NCBI RefSeq assembly: GCF_020037125.1
Contig: NZ_JAIQDG010000006.1
Location: 248,001 to 312,000 of the forward strand
From: Myxococcus sp. RHSTA-1-4
Lineage (GTDB): Bacteria > Myxococcota > Myxococcia > Myxococcales > Myxococcaceae
Direction: 5' to 3'
Length of the DNA stretch: 64,000 nucleotides
Part shown: in pieces, positions 44,163 through 51,722 of the stretch
How the letters are laid out: the number at the start of each line of letters is the position of its first letter
How positions within the stretch are numbered: position 1 is the first letter of the stretch
Notes under the pieces: model-generated
Told to the model about the DNA's origin: nothing
Seen by the model: the letters and a program-made list of their open reading frames with translations, nothing else
The model's database searches: none
Program-made: the position numbers and the translations under genes

Positions 44163-44558
44163 TCACTCGGCCTTCGACCAAAGCCGCTCGAGAACCTGGT
44201 TCAGCCGCGGATCATCCTGCAGCGCGTCGGAGATCTTGCTGGTGAGGGAGGTGGACTTCATGCGGAGCTTCTCCTTCAGGATTTCGGCGACCAGCGCCTT
44301 GGTCGCCTCCTCCTTGCTCTTGAAGCCCCCGTTCTTGAGCTGCCGGGCAATGGCCACCGCCTGGGCGGCGACCGGGTCCGCAGCCTGGGGGCCCTGGACG
44401 TTGCTGGAGCCTACCAGACCCGAGGGCCCGACGAGAGACTCCGCCTTGTCCACCTTGCCGCCAAAGCTCGCACCCGCGGCCGGCGCGGAGCCGGACGCAC
44501 CTTTCGCGCCACCGGCGCGGCCCTTTCCACCCCCTCGTCCCACACCACCGACAGCCAT
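44163..44558 (-). CDS. Possible FlgM-like anti-sigma factor
   Basis: A 131-residue protein. The first 60 residues are Gly/Ala/Lys-rich and disordered, and the rest is helical. The segment DPVAAQAVAIARQLKNGGF then KSKEEATKALVAEILKEKL resembles the sigma-binding helices of FlgM (a short helix, a basic Gly turn, then a second helix). FlgM is typically disordered at its N-terminus and encoded near fliA; here the stop is seven bases before the sigma gene. GGAGAAGG precedes the ATG. Without a profile search it remains a candidate. Confidence 0.4.
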   Translation of the reverse strand: MAVGGVGRGGGKGRAGGAKGASGSAPAAGASFGGKVDKAESLVGPSGLVGSSNVQGPQAADPVAAQAVAIARQLKNGGFKSKEEATKALVAEILKEKLRMKSTSLTSKISDALQDDPRLNQVLERLWSKAE

Positions 44559-44574
44559 CGCCTTCTCCTCCGTC

Positions 44575-45006
44575 CTACTTCTTCGCCGGAGGCAGGACAC
44601 CCGCCTCCTTCGCCTGCAGGAGCGCCTGGGCCAGCCGGGCCGCGTCGCTGTCCGGCTCCAGGTCCATCGCGGCCTTCAGCTCCTTGAGCGCCTCCACCAC
44701 CTTGCCCATGAAGAGCAGCGCCTCGCCCGCGTGGGCACGAGGCAGCGCGGACTGGGGCGCCAGCCGCTGCGCGGAGCGGTAGGCCTGCAGCGCCTTGTCG
44801 TGACGGCCCTGGGCGAACTCCACCGCGCCCAGTCCGAGCTGCGGCACCTCGCTCTTGGGCATCAGCGCCGCGGCTCCGGTGAAGATCTCCTTCGCCTTGT
44901 CGAAGTGCCCCATGTCCAGCCACAGGTAGCCGGCCTCCAGCAGCACCATGGCCTGCTGGCGCCCGAGGGGGACGAGGCTGTTCGAGATCTCCGAGGTCTC
45001 CGCCAT
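44575..45006 (-). CDS. TPR protein, type III chaperone-like
   Basis: A 143-residue TPR protein of SycD/LcrH layout (three repeats in residues about 18-120: LLEAGYLWLDMGHFDKAKEIF, then GAVEFAQGRHDKALQAY, then AGEALLFMGKVVEALKEL). It lies between the filament candidate at 45088 and the FlgM-like gene, 16 bases before the latter. By position it is probably the chaperone of the 45088 protein. Confidence 0.72.
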   Translation of the reverse strand: MAETSEISNSLVPLGRQQAMVLLEAGYLWLDMGHFDKAKEIFTGAAALMPKSEVPQLGLGAVEFAQGRHDKALQAYRSAQRLAPQSALPRAHAGEALLFMGKVVEALKELKAAMDLEPDSDAARLAQALLQAKEAGVLPPAKK

Positions 45007-45087
45007 GGACTTCGCTCTTCCTTTCCGCGTCCGCCGAGAAGGCGGGCGGCGCCGCCCACCTCCCCTTCGGCCTGGTGCCGCCCGCGA

Positions 45088-45657
45088 TTAGCGGACGTTG
45101 CTGATGGAGTTCTTGATCGTATCGTGCCGCGACTTCATCACGTTGGAAATCGCGGTGAAGGTCTGCGACTCCTGCTGGATGGCCGCCTGCAGGTTGAGCA
45201 GCTTGGAGTTCTCCTCGGCCATCTTGGTCAGCGAGAAGCTGCCGTTGACGGTGTCCGTCGGGCTGGCGTTGGCGCCGGTGCCCGCCGTCGGCGTGCCCAC
45301 GATGCTGCCGCCCACGCCGCCGCCCACGGAGACGCCGACCGAGCCGGACACCATCGAACCCGTGCCGCCGCCCATCGGCGCCACCGCCGTGCCCATGACA
45401 CCGGCGTACGGCGCGCCGGCCATGCCGGAGCCGCTGGTGCTGGAGAAGGTGTGCATCGAGGAGACCGCGGCGGAGACGATCTGCCCGCCCGGAATCATGC
45501 CCGCCACCGCGCCCACGCCCGCGCCCACCGCGCCCGCGGCGTTGTTCAGGCCGCTCTGCAGCCGCGCGCCAAAGCCGGTGTTCGGAGTCTGCCGAGCCGT
45601 CGTCAGGTTCGTCGAGAGACGCGTCGTCGGGCCCATCATGTTGTCGATCTTCGCCAT
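45088..45657 (-). CDS. Gly-rich protein with needle-like C-terminus, candidate filament or needle subunit
   Basis: A 189-residue protein. Residues 35-140 are Gly/Ala/Ser/Val-rich with a hydrophobic stretch. The last 37 residues form an amphipathic helix (LLNLQAAIQQESQTF, then ISNVMKSRHD, ending SNVR) that aligns without gaps with the 28726 needle candidate (12 identities) and shares nine positions with PrgI, including SN, K, D, N and the final Arg. It is the first gene after a sigma-28-like promoter and is followed by a TPR chaperone gene. Probably exported and assembled; the exact role is unknown. Confidence 0.6.
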   Translation of the reverse strand: MAKIDNMMGPTTRLSTNLTTARQTPNTGFGARLQSGLNNAAGAVGAGVGAVAGMIPGGQIVSAAVSSMHTFSSTSGSGMAGAPYAGVMGTAVAPMGGGTGSMVSGSVGVSVGGGVGGSIVGTPTAGTGANASPTDTVNGSFSLTKMAEENSKLLNLQAAIQQESQTFTAISNVMKSRHDTIKNSISNVR

Positions 45658-45727
45658 TGCTTCCTCCAGGCGCTGCTGCCAGCGAAAAGGTCAGAGATCC
45701 CCGATGTTCCGGATGCTCTCCTTCGTA

Positions 45728-45754
45728 TTATCGGCCGTTGGGGCCCGGGGTTGC
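45728..45754 (-). promoter_or_regulatory. Sigma-28-like promoter for the operon containing the sigma gene
   Basis: On the minus strand: GCAACCCC, 11 bases, GCCGATAA, the last matching the FliA -10 consensus in full, about 71 bases before the ATG at 45657. Transcripts from it would run through the chaperone, FlgM-like and sigma genes to sctI, giving autoregulation. Confidence 0.62.
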
Positions 45755-45795
45755 CTGATCCAGGCAAAAAAGCCGGACCGCCCCCAAAACCCCTG

Positions 45796-46077
45796 TTATT
45801 TCCGGCCCTTGGCGCCCTTCGCCTCGGCGACGAGCCGCTCGCGGGTCTCCACCAGCAGCTCCAGCAGCTCCTCGGCGCGGCTGATCGCCGCCTGGGCCTT
45901 CTTGCCCTGCTCCACCTTGGGGCCCTTGAGGTCGGCGAGGCCCGCCTTCACCGGGGCGAAGAGGGCGCGCACCTCTTCCGCCGGGGTCGCCTCGAGGAGG
46001 GACTCGACGGCGGGATAGGAGGGCGCGGGCAGCTCCTGGGCCGGGGCGGACGTGGACGGCTTGGCGGACGGGGGCAT
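45796..46077 (-). CDS. Small helical type III-associated protein
   Basis: I do not recognise this 93-residue protein. The first 25 residues are Pro/Ala-rich; the rest forms two charged helices (VESLLEATPAEEVRALFAPV and AAISRAEELLELLVETRERL) and a Lys-rich end. The size and helical hairpin shape would suit a small chaperone such as a needle or rod co-chaperone, but no family motif supports that. It is the first gene of the minus-strand block, divergent from a secreted-protein gene. Confidence 0.5.
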   Translation of the reverse strand: MPPSAKPSTSAPAQELPAPSYPAVESLLEATPAEEVRALFAPVKAGLADLKGPKVEQGKKAQAAISRAEELLELLVETRERLVAEAKGAKGRK

Positions 46078-46337
46078 TGCGGCGAAGGTCTCCTGTCGGG
46101 CCACCGGCCGGACGGCCGGTGGGCGCTGGACTCGTGACGGTAGGGGAAAAGCCCCACCGCCTTCAAGCCACCCGCTTCTTCCGCTGGGGACGGCACCCCA
46201 CGTCCCACCGGCCGAGGAGGGAACGGGCGCTCCAGAGGACTGCCCAGCAAGCCCTGTTCGCTTCCACGAGCGCACCTAGCTTTTCCGCAACGGAGCGGCG
46301 CCGCACGCCCTCCGCCGCACTCACACAGGAGAATCCC
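46078..46337. other. Divergent intergenic region with a hairpin
   Basis: A 260-base spacer between the type III block and the 46338 gene. It holds a perfect 9-bp hairpin (CCACCGGCC/GGCCGGTGG, loop of four) at 46101-46122. No sigma-28-like site or clear -35/-10 pair is visible by eye, though promoters for both flanking genes are expected here. Confidence 0.4.
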
Positions 46338-46907
46338 ATGAAGAAGCTGGTTGGAGTTTTCGCGACCATCGCGCTGCTCGGCTCGGGCGCCGCCTTCGCG
46401 GAGGACGACAAGAGCAAGCAGCAGCAGCAGGAGCCGTCCTCCGCGCAGGGTGGCGCCGGCACCGCGGGTAGCGGAAGCATGCAGAACGAGCCCGCCATGG
46501 GCGGCTCCGGCTCCACCATGGGCGGCCAGAGCGCCATGGGCCAGAAGGAGCTGACAGGCAAGGTGGTCAAGGCCGACAACAAGATGGTCTACGTGGACCA
46601 CATGGGCGTGGTGGTGCCGCTCAAGGTCGACAAGAGCACCCAGTTCACCGACCCGGCCCTCAAGCGCGCCAAGGACCTGCAGCCGGGCCAGGAGATCCGC
46701 GCCAGCTACGAGGTGAAGGAGACGGACAACGTCGCCAAGAGCATCTCCATGTCCGGCACCGGGGGCACCGGTGACGTGATGACGCCCGACTCCTCCATCA
46801 ACCAGGGCGGCACCGGCCTCGAGGAGGACAAGAGCATGGACGACACCGGCGGCTCCGGCGACACGGGCACCATGAACCCGGACACCAGCTCCAGCCCCTC
46901 GCCCTGA
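46338..46907 (+). CDS. Secreted protein of unknown function with low-complexity ends
   Basis: A 189-residue exported protein: signal peptide (cleavage after AFA, about residue 21), a Gln/Gly/Ser-rich stretch (about 25-65), a compact beta-rich core of about 65 residues (GKVVKADNKMVYVDHMGVVV, then LKVDKSTQFTDP, then DLQPGQEIRASYEV), and a Gly/Thr/Asp-rich tail. The core resembles small OB-like modules that bind metal or polymer, but I cannot name a family. AGGAGA precedes the ATG. Single gene, flanked by the type III block and the regulator operon. Confidence 0.65.
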   Translation: MKKLVGVFATIALLGSGAAFAEDDKSKQQQQEPSSAQGGAGTAGSGSMQNEPAMGGSGSTMGGQSAMGQKELTGKVVKADNKMVYVDHMGVVVPLKVDKSTQFTDPALKRAKDLQPGQEIRASYEVKETDNVAKSISMSGTGGTGDVMTPDSSINQGGTGLEEDKSMDDTGGSGDTGTMNPDTSSSPSP

Positions 46908-46975
46908 AGTGCCACTCCAGAGGGGAACCCCAGGGCCCACGGCCACTTCCGGCCGCGGGCCCCTTCCCTTTCTCC

Positions 46976-47015
46976 GTGTTCAGTTCATTCAGTCTTGACT
47001 GAATGAACTGAACAC
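46976..47015. promoter_or_regulatory. Perfect 40-bp palindromic operator
   Basis: A 19-base arm, GTGTTCAGTTCATTCAGTC, is followed by TT and then its exact reverse complement. It lies 72 bases before the start of the GbsR/MarR-type regulator gene and overlaps the only AT-richer stretch there. Such symmetry suits a dimeric winged-helix repressor, most simply autoregulation of the regulator-ABC operon. Inner half-sites (TTCAGT/TTCATTC) repeat within each arm, so two dimers may bind. Confidence 0.7.
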
Positions 47016-47087
47016 ACTACATGCCGCCGCACCCTCCAGGCCCGGGCCCGCGTGCGCGAGGCCCCGGCGGAGGAGACGGAGGCCGGC

Positions 47088-47654
47088 ATGACGGAGCTGG
47101 GCGACGCGGAGCATCGCTTCATCGAGGCGATGGCTCTGCACTTCGAGCGGCAGGGCGGCACGCGCATCGGCGGGCGCATCCACGCGCTGCTGATGCTGGC
47201 GGACGAGCCGCTGTCGCTCAAACGCATCGCCGAGCTGCTCAAGGTGAGCGCCGCCTCCGTGTCCACCAACATCCGCGCCTGCACCTCCATGGGGCTGGTG
47301 GAGCCGGTCAGCGTGCCCGGCGACCGGCAGCACTACTACGTCATCAGCACCGAGGGCTGGGAGAGCCGGCTGCGCACCGCGGAGGAGGCGATGAAGGCCT
47401 TCGTCCGGCTGTGCCGCGGCGCCCTCGCCTCTCCGCGGCTCGCCGACAAGGCCCACCTGCGCGAGGCCGCGGACTTCTGTGACTTCTACCTGGCCGAGAT
47501 GGCCGGCATCGCCGAGCGGTGGCGCGACGCTCGAAAGCTTCGAAAGGACGCTCCGCATGAACCCCGCAGCGAAGTCCCCCATCGTCTCCATCACGAACGT
47601 GACCAAGGACTACACCCTGGGAAAGGTGGTCGTCCCCGCGCTTCGAGGCGTTGA
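47088..47654 (+). CDS. GbsR/MarR-family transcriptional regulator
   Basis: A 188-residue winged helix-turn-helix protein of the GbsR branch of MarR regulators. GGRIHALLMLADEPLSLKRIAELL then VSAASVSTNIRACTSMGLVEPVSVPGDRQHYY is the family pattern (about residues 20-85); the C-terminal part is a helical dimer domain. The ATG at 47088 is chosen for the GGAGG five bases upstream; a GTG at 47052 is weaker. Its 3' end overlaps the ABC ATPase gene by 98 bases. It probably controls the downstream exporter through the palindrome at 46976. Confidence 0.82.
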   Translation: MTELGDAEHRFIEAMALHFERQGGTRIGGRIHALLMLADEPLSLKRIAELLKVSAASVSTNIRACTSMGLVEPVSVPGDRQHYYVISTEGWESRLRTAEEAMKAFVRLCRGALASPRLADKAHLREAADFCDFYLAEMAGIAERWRDARKLRKDAPHEPRSEVPHRLHHERDQGLHPGKGGRPRASRR

Positions 47655-48297
47655 CCTCCAGGTGCACCCCGGTGAGTTCATCTCCATCGCCGGGCCGTCC
47701 GGCAGCGGCAAGACGACGCTGCTCAACCTCATCGGCTGCGTGGACACCGCCACCACCGGCGTGGTGAGCGTGGCCGGCCAGGACACCAAGCTGCTCAGCG
47801 AGCGCCAGCTCACCCACCTGCGCCTGCACACCATCGGCTTCATCTTCCAGAGCTTCAACCTGGTGTCGGTGCTCACCGTCTTCCAGAACGTGGAGTTCCC
47901 GCTGCTGCTCCAGCGCAAGCTGGACAAGGCCCAGCGCCGGGAGCGGGTGATGCAGCTGCTGGAGCAGGTGGGCCTGGCGAACCACGCGAAGCACCGGCCC
48001 AACGAGCTGTCCGGCGGCCAGCGCCAGCGCGTGGCGGTGGCCCGCGCGCTCGTCACCCGGCCCCAGCTGGTGCTGGCGGACGAGCCCACCGCGAACCTCG
48101 ATTCCGTCACGGGCCAGCACATCATCGACCTGATGAAGGAGCTCAACCAGAAGGAGGGCACCACCTTCATCTTCTCCACCCACGACGCCAAGGTGATGAA
48201 CCACGCGAATGCCGTGTGGCGCCTGGCCGACGGGAAGATTCTGGACCGCCTGAGCGCCTCCGAGGCGCAGCGGGCCATGGCCTCGGGGAGTCACTGA
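47557..48297 (+). CDS. ABC exporter ATPase (LolD/MacB type)
   Basis: A 246-residue ABC ATPase with Walker A GPSGSGKTT, signature LSGGQRQRVAVARAL and Walker B LVLADEPTANLD, all intact. The LolD/MacB subgroup is suggested by its two FtsX-type permease partners. The ATG lies 98 bases inside the regulator gene in another frame and is the first that yields the full ATPase N-terminus. It ends one base before the first permease gene. Confidence 0.93.
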   Translation: MNPAAKSPIVSITNVTKDYTLGKVVVPALRGVDLQVHPGEFISIAGPSGSGKTTLLNLIGCVDTATTGVVSVAGQDTKLLSERQLTHLRLHTIGFIFQSFNLVSVLTVFQNVEFPLLLQRKLDKAQRRERVMQLLEQVGLANHAKHRPNELSGGQRQRVAVARALVTRPQLVLADEPTANLDSVTGQHIIDLMKELNQKEGTTFIFSTHDAKVMNHANAVWRLADGKILDRLSASEAQRAMASGSH

Positions 48298-48298
48298 C

Positions 48299-50410
48299 AT
48301 GGGGGGACATTTCCGTCTGCTGATGCAGGTGGCGTTCCGCAACCTGTTCACCAGCAAGATCAACCTGCTCATCGGCGGCATCATCTTCTTCGGCACCCTG
48401 CTGGTGGTGGTGGGCGGCGCGCTGCTGGACAGCATGGACAGCGCCATGAGCCGCAGCATCATCGGCAGCGTGGCCGGGCACCTGCAGGTCTACTCGGACG
48501 AGTCCAAGGACGAGCTGGGCCTCTTCGGACAGATGGGTGGCGAGCCGGACCTGGCGGCGGTGGATGACTTCAGCCGCATCAAGCCGGTGCTGGAGAAGCA
48601 CCCCAACGTGAAGACGTTGGTGCCCATGGGCACCAACGGCGCGCTCATCACCTCCGGCAACACGGTGGACCTGACGCTGGCCCGCCTGAGGGACCTCTAC
48701 AAGAAGCGCGCGGAGGGCGGCGAGACGCCCGGCCTCCGGGAGAACATCGACAGCCTCAAGTCCCACGTGCGGCAGATGGTGGCGCTCATGGAGGAGGAGA
48801 TGGCCAGGAGCCAGGCCCTCCTCAGCGAGACGGCCCGCACGCCGGAGGAGAAGGAGGCCATTGCCCGCGCCCGCTCGGAGGAGTTCTGGAACGGCTTCGA
48901 GGCGGACCCGTTCGACTCGCTGGAGTTCCTGGAGAACCGCATCGCCCCGCAGATTCCGGACGGGGACATGCTCTACATCCGCTACGCGGGCACGGACCTG
49001 GACGCCTTCCAGCGCACCTTCGACCGCATGGAGGTGGTGGACGGGCAGCCGGTGCCGTCCGGCCAGCGCGGCATGCTGCTGTCCAAGTTCTTCTACGAGG
49101 AGTACCTCAAGCTGAAGACGGCGCGGCGGCTGGACCTCATCAAGCAGGAGCGCGACGTCAACAAGAAGACCATCGCCACGGACCCGCAGATGCAGCGCTG
49201 GGTGAAGGAGAACCAGACGCAGACGCGCGAGCTGCTCTTCCAGCTGGACCCCATCAAGACGCGCCTGGCGGTGGAGCGCCTCCAGAAGGTGCTGGGCAGC
49301 CAGGAGCCGAAGCTGGAGAAGCTGCTGTCCGACTTCCTCGCCACGGATGACGCCAACTTCGACACCCGCTACGCGCAGTTCTACGCGGAGCTGGCGCCGC
49401 TCCTGGAGCTCTACCGCATCCGCCTGGGTGACAGCCTCACCATCACCGCCTTCACGCGCAGCGGCTACGTGCAGAGCGTCAACGTGAAGATCTACGGCAC
49501 CTACCAGTTCAAGGGCCTGGAGAAGTCCGCGCTGGCCGGCGCCCTCAACCTGATGGACCTGATGTCCTTCCGGGACTTGTACGGCTACCTCACCGCGGAC
49601 AAGAAGGCGGAGATCGCCGACCTGCAGAAGCAGAGCGGCGTGAAGGCGGTGGCGCGGGAGAACGCGGAGGACGCGCTCTTCGGCGAGGACAGCGGCAACT
49701 CGCTGGTGGCCGAGGCCACCCCGGGCCTCATCAACGAGCAGGAGGCCTTCAACGGGGCCATGGACTCACTGCGCCGGGACGACCTGGCGAAGCGCGTCTA
49801 CTCGCAGTCCGAAATCGAGCAGGGCGTGGTGCTCAGCGCGGCGGTGATGCTGAAGGACCCGGAGCAACTCCAGCAGACCCTGGCGGAACTGCGGCAGTCG
49901 GCGCAGGACGCCGGGCTGAAGCTGCGGGTGGTGTCCTGGCAGCAGGCGGCGGGCATCATCGGCCAGTTCGTGCTGATGGCGAAGCTGGTCCTCTACTTCG
50001 CGGTCTTCATCATCTTCGTGGTGGCGCTGGTCATCATCAACAACGCGATGATGATGGCCACGCTGCAGCGGGTGCGCGAGGTGGGCACCATGCGGGCCAT
50101 TGGAGCGCAGCGCTCCTTCGTGCTGGGCATGGTGCTGGTGGAGACGCTGCTCCTGGGCCTCGTCTTCGGCGCGGGCGGCGCGCTGGTGGGCAGCGGCATC
50201 ATGGCGGCCCTGGGCAGCGCGGGCATCCCCGCGGGCAACGAGGCGCTGTACTTCTTCTTCTCCGGCCCCCGGCTCTACCCCACCCTGAGCGCGGGAAATC
50301 TGATTGCCGCGTTCGTCATCGTGCTCGTGGTGTCCTCCATTTCCACCCTCTACCCGGCGTTCCTCGCGACGCGGGTCTCGCCCCTCAAGGCGATGCAGAC
50401 GGACGAGTAA
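48299..50410 (+). CDS. ABC exporter permease, FtsX/LolE type, with large periplasmic domain
   Basis: A 703-residue permease: one N-terminal membrane helix (about 22-44), a very large periplasmic domain (about 45-560), and three C-terminal helices forming the FtsX domain (VVALVIINNAMMMATLQRVREVGTMRAIGAQRS is its hallmark region, about 575-610). The periplasmic domain is roughly twice the usual LolC/LolE size and contains coiled-coil segments (about 130-200). It is paired with a second permease five bases downstream, giving a heteromeric LolCDE-like transporter. Confidence 0.88.
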   Translation: MGGHFRLLMQVAFRNLFTSKINLLIGGIIFFGTLLVVVGGALLDSMDSAMSRSIIGSVAGHLQVYSDESKDELGLFGQMGGEPDLAAVDDFSRIKPVLEKHPNVKTLVPMGTNGALITSGNTVDLTLARLRDLYKKRAEGGETPGLRENIDSLKSHVRQMVALMEEEMARSQALLSETARTPEEKEAIARARSEEFWNGFEADPFDSLEFLENRIAPQIPDGDMLYIRYAGTDLDAFQRTFDRMEVVDGQPVPSGQRGMLLSKFFYEEYLKLKTARRLDLIKQERDVNKKTIATDPQMQRWVKENQTQTRELLFQLDPIKTRLAVERLQKVLGSQEPKLEKLLSDFLATDDANFDTRYAQFYAELAPLLELYRIRLGDSLTITAFTRSGYVQSVNVKIYGTYQFKGLEKSALAGALNLMDLMSFRDLYGYLTADKKAEIADLQKQSGVKAVARENAEDALFGEDSGNSLVAEATPGLINEQEAFNGAMDSLRRDDLAKRVYSQSEIEQGVVLSAAVMLKDPEQLQQTLAELRQSAQDAGLKLRVVSWQQAAGIIGQFVLMAKLVLYFAVFIIFVVALVIINNAMMMATLQRVREVGTMRAIGAQRSFVLGMVLVETLLLGLVFGAGGALVGSGIMAALGSAGIPAGNEALYFFFSGPRLYPTLSAGNLIAAFVIVLVVSSISTLYPAFLATRVSPLKAMQTDE

Positions 50411-50414
50411 GGTC

Positions 50415-51716
50415 ATGCTCCAGCTCTTCCTCATCGCATTCCGCAACCTCGGCACCCACCGCCGCCGCACGCTGCTGCTCGGCGGGGCCATTGCCGGCGT
50501 CACCGCGCTGCTCGTCGTCCTGATGGGGCTGTCCACCGGGATGAAGGACACGATGCTGCGCTCGGCCACCACGCTGGCCACCGGCCACGTCAACGTGGGC
50601 GGCTTCTACAAGGTCACCGCGGGCCAGTCCGCGCCGGTGGTGACGGGCTACCCGAAAATCATCGAGCAGGTCCGCAAGGACGTGCCGGAGCTGGACTACG
50701 TCGTCCAGCGCGGGCGCGGCTGGGTGAAGGTGGTCAGCGAGGTGGCCTCCGCGCAGGTGGGCCTGGGCGGCATCGACGTGGAGGCCGAGCCCGGCATCCG
50801 CAAGGTGCTCCAGATGAAGGAGGGCTCACTGGACGGGCTGAAGGAGCCCGACACGGTGCTGCTCTTCGAGAAGCAGGCGAAGCGGCTGGAGGTCAAGGTG
50901 GGTGACACCGTGACGCTCTCCGCGCCCACCATGCGCGGCACCAACAACACGGTGGACGTGCGGGTGGCCGCCATCGCCGCCAACGTGGGACTGATGAGCG
51001 ACTTCAACATCTTCGTCCCCAACTCCACCCTGCGCTCGCTCTACCAGCTCAAGGACGACACCACCGGCGCCATCTACCTGTACCTGAAGGACGTGTCCCA
51101 GGTGCCGGCGGTGCAGGCGCGGCTGCGCCAGACGCTGGCGGCGGCCGGCCACGAGGTCATGGACAACGACCCCCGCGCGTTCTGGATGAAGTTCGAGGTG
51201 GTCAACCGCGAGGGGTGGACGGGCCAGAAGCTGGACATCACCAACTGGGAGGACGAAATCTCGTTCATCAACTGGACGCTCACCGCGCTCAACGGCCTCA
51301 CCGGCGTCCTCATCTTCGTCCTGCTGGTCATCATCTGCGTGGGCATCATGAACACGCTGTGGATCGCCATCCGGGAGCGCACGCGGGAGATTGGCACGCT
51401 GCGCGCCATCGGCATGCAGCGCACGCGGGTGCTGGCGATGTTCGTCTTCGAGGCGCTGACGCTGGGCCTGCTGGGAACCCTGGCGGGCGCCCTCTTCGGG
51501 CTGGTGGTGTGCCTGTCCATCAACGCCGCGGACGTGGCCGTCCCGGAGGTGGTGGCGGTGTTCATCATGTCGGAGAAGCTGAACCTGGCGGTCAACCCCG
51601 GCTCCGTGGTGGGCGCCATGCTGTTCATCACCGCCTGCACCACGGCGATTTCGCTGATTCCCTCCTTCCTCGCCGCGCGGATGAAGCCCGTCACGGCGAT
51701 GCACCACATCGGGTGA
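50415..51716 (+). CDS. ABC exporter permease, FtsX/LolC type
   Basis: A 433-residue permease with four membrane helices in the MacB/LolCE pattern: an N-terminal helix (about 20-42), a periplasmic domain (about 45-290), and three C-terminal helices with the FtsX signature ICVGIMNTLWIAIRERTREIGTLRAIG split around residue 320. Together with the ATPase and the larger permease it should move a lipid-linked or lipoprotein cargo from the inner membrane. Starts five bases after its partner. Confidence 0.9.
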   Translation: MLQLFLIAFRNLGTHRRRTLLLGGAIAGVTALLVVLMGLSTGMKDTMLRSATTLATGHVNVGGFYKVTAGQSAPVVTGYPKIIEQVRKDVPELDYVVQRGRGWVKVVSEVASAQVGLGGIDVEAEPGIRKVLQMKEGSLDGLKEPDTVLLFEKQAKRLEVKVGDTVTLSAPTMRGTNNTVDVRVAAIAANVGLMSDFNIFVPNSTLRSLYQLKDDTTGAIYLYLKDVSQVPAVQARLRQTLAAAGHEVMDNDPRAFWMKFEVVNREGWTGQKLDITNWEDEISFINWTLTALNGLTGVLIFVLLVIICVGIMNTLWIAIRERTREIGTLRAIGMQRTRVLAMFVFEALTLGLLGTLAGALFGLVVCLSINAADVAVPEVVAVFIMSEKLNLAVNPGSVVGAMLFITACTTAISLIPSFLAARMKPVTAMHHIG

Positions 51717-51722
51717 TTCTCC

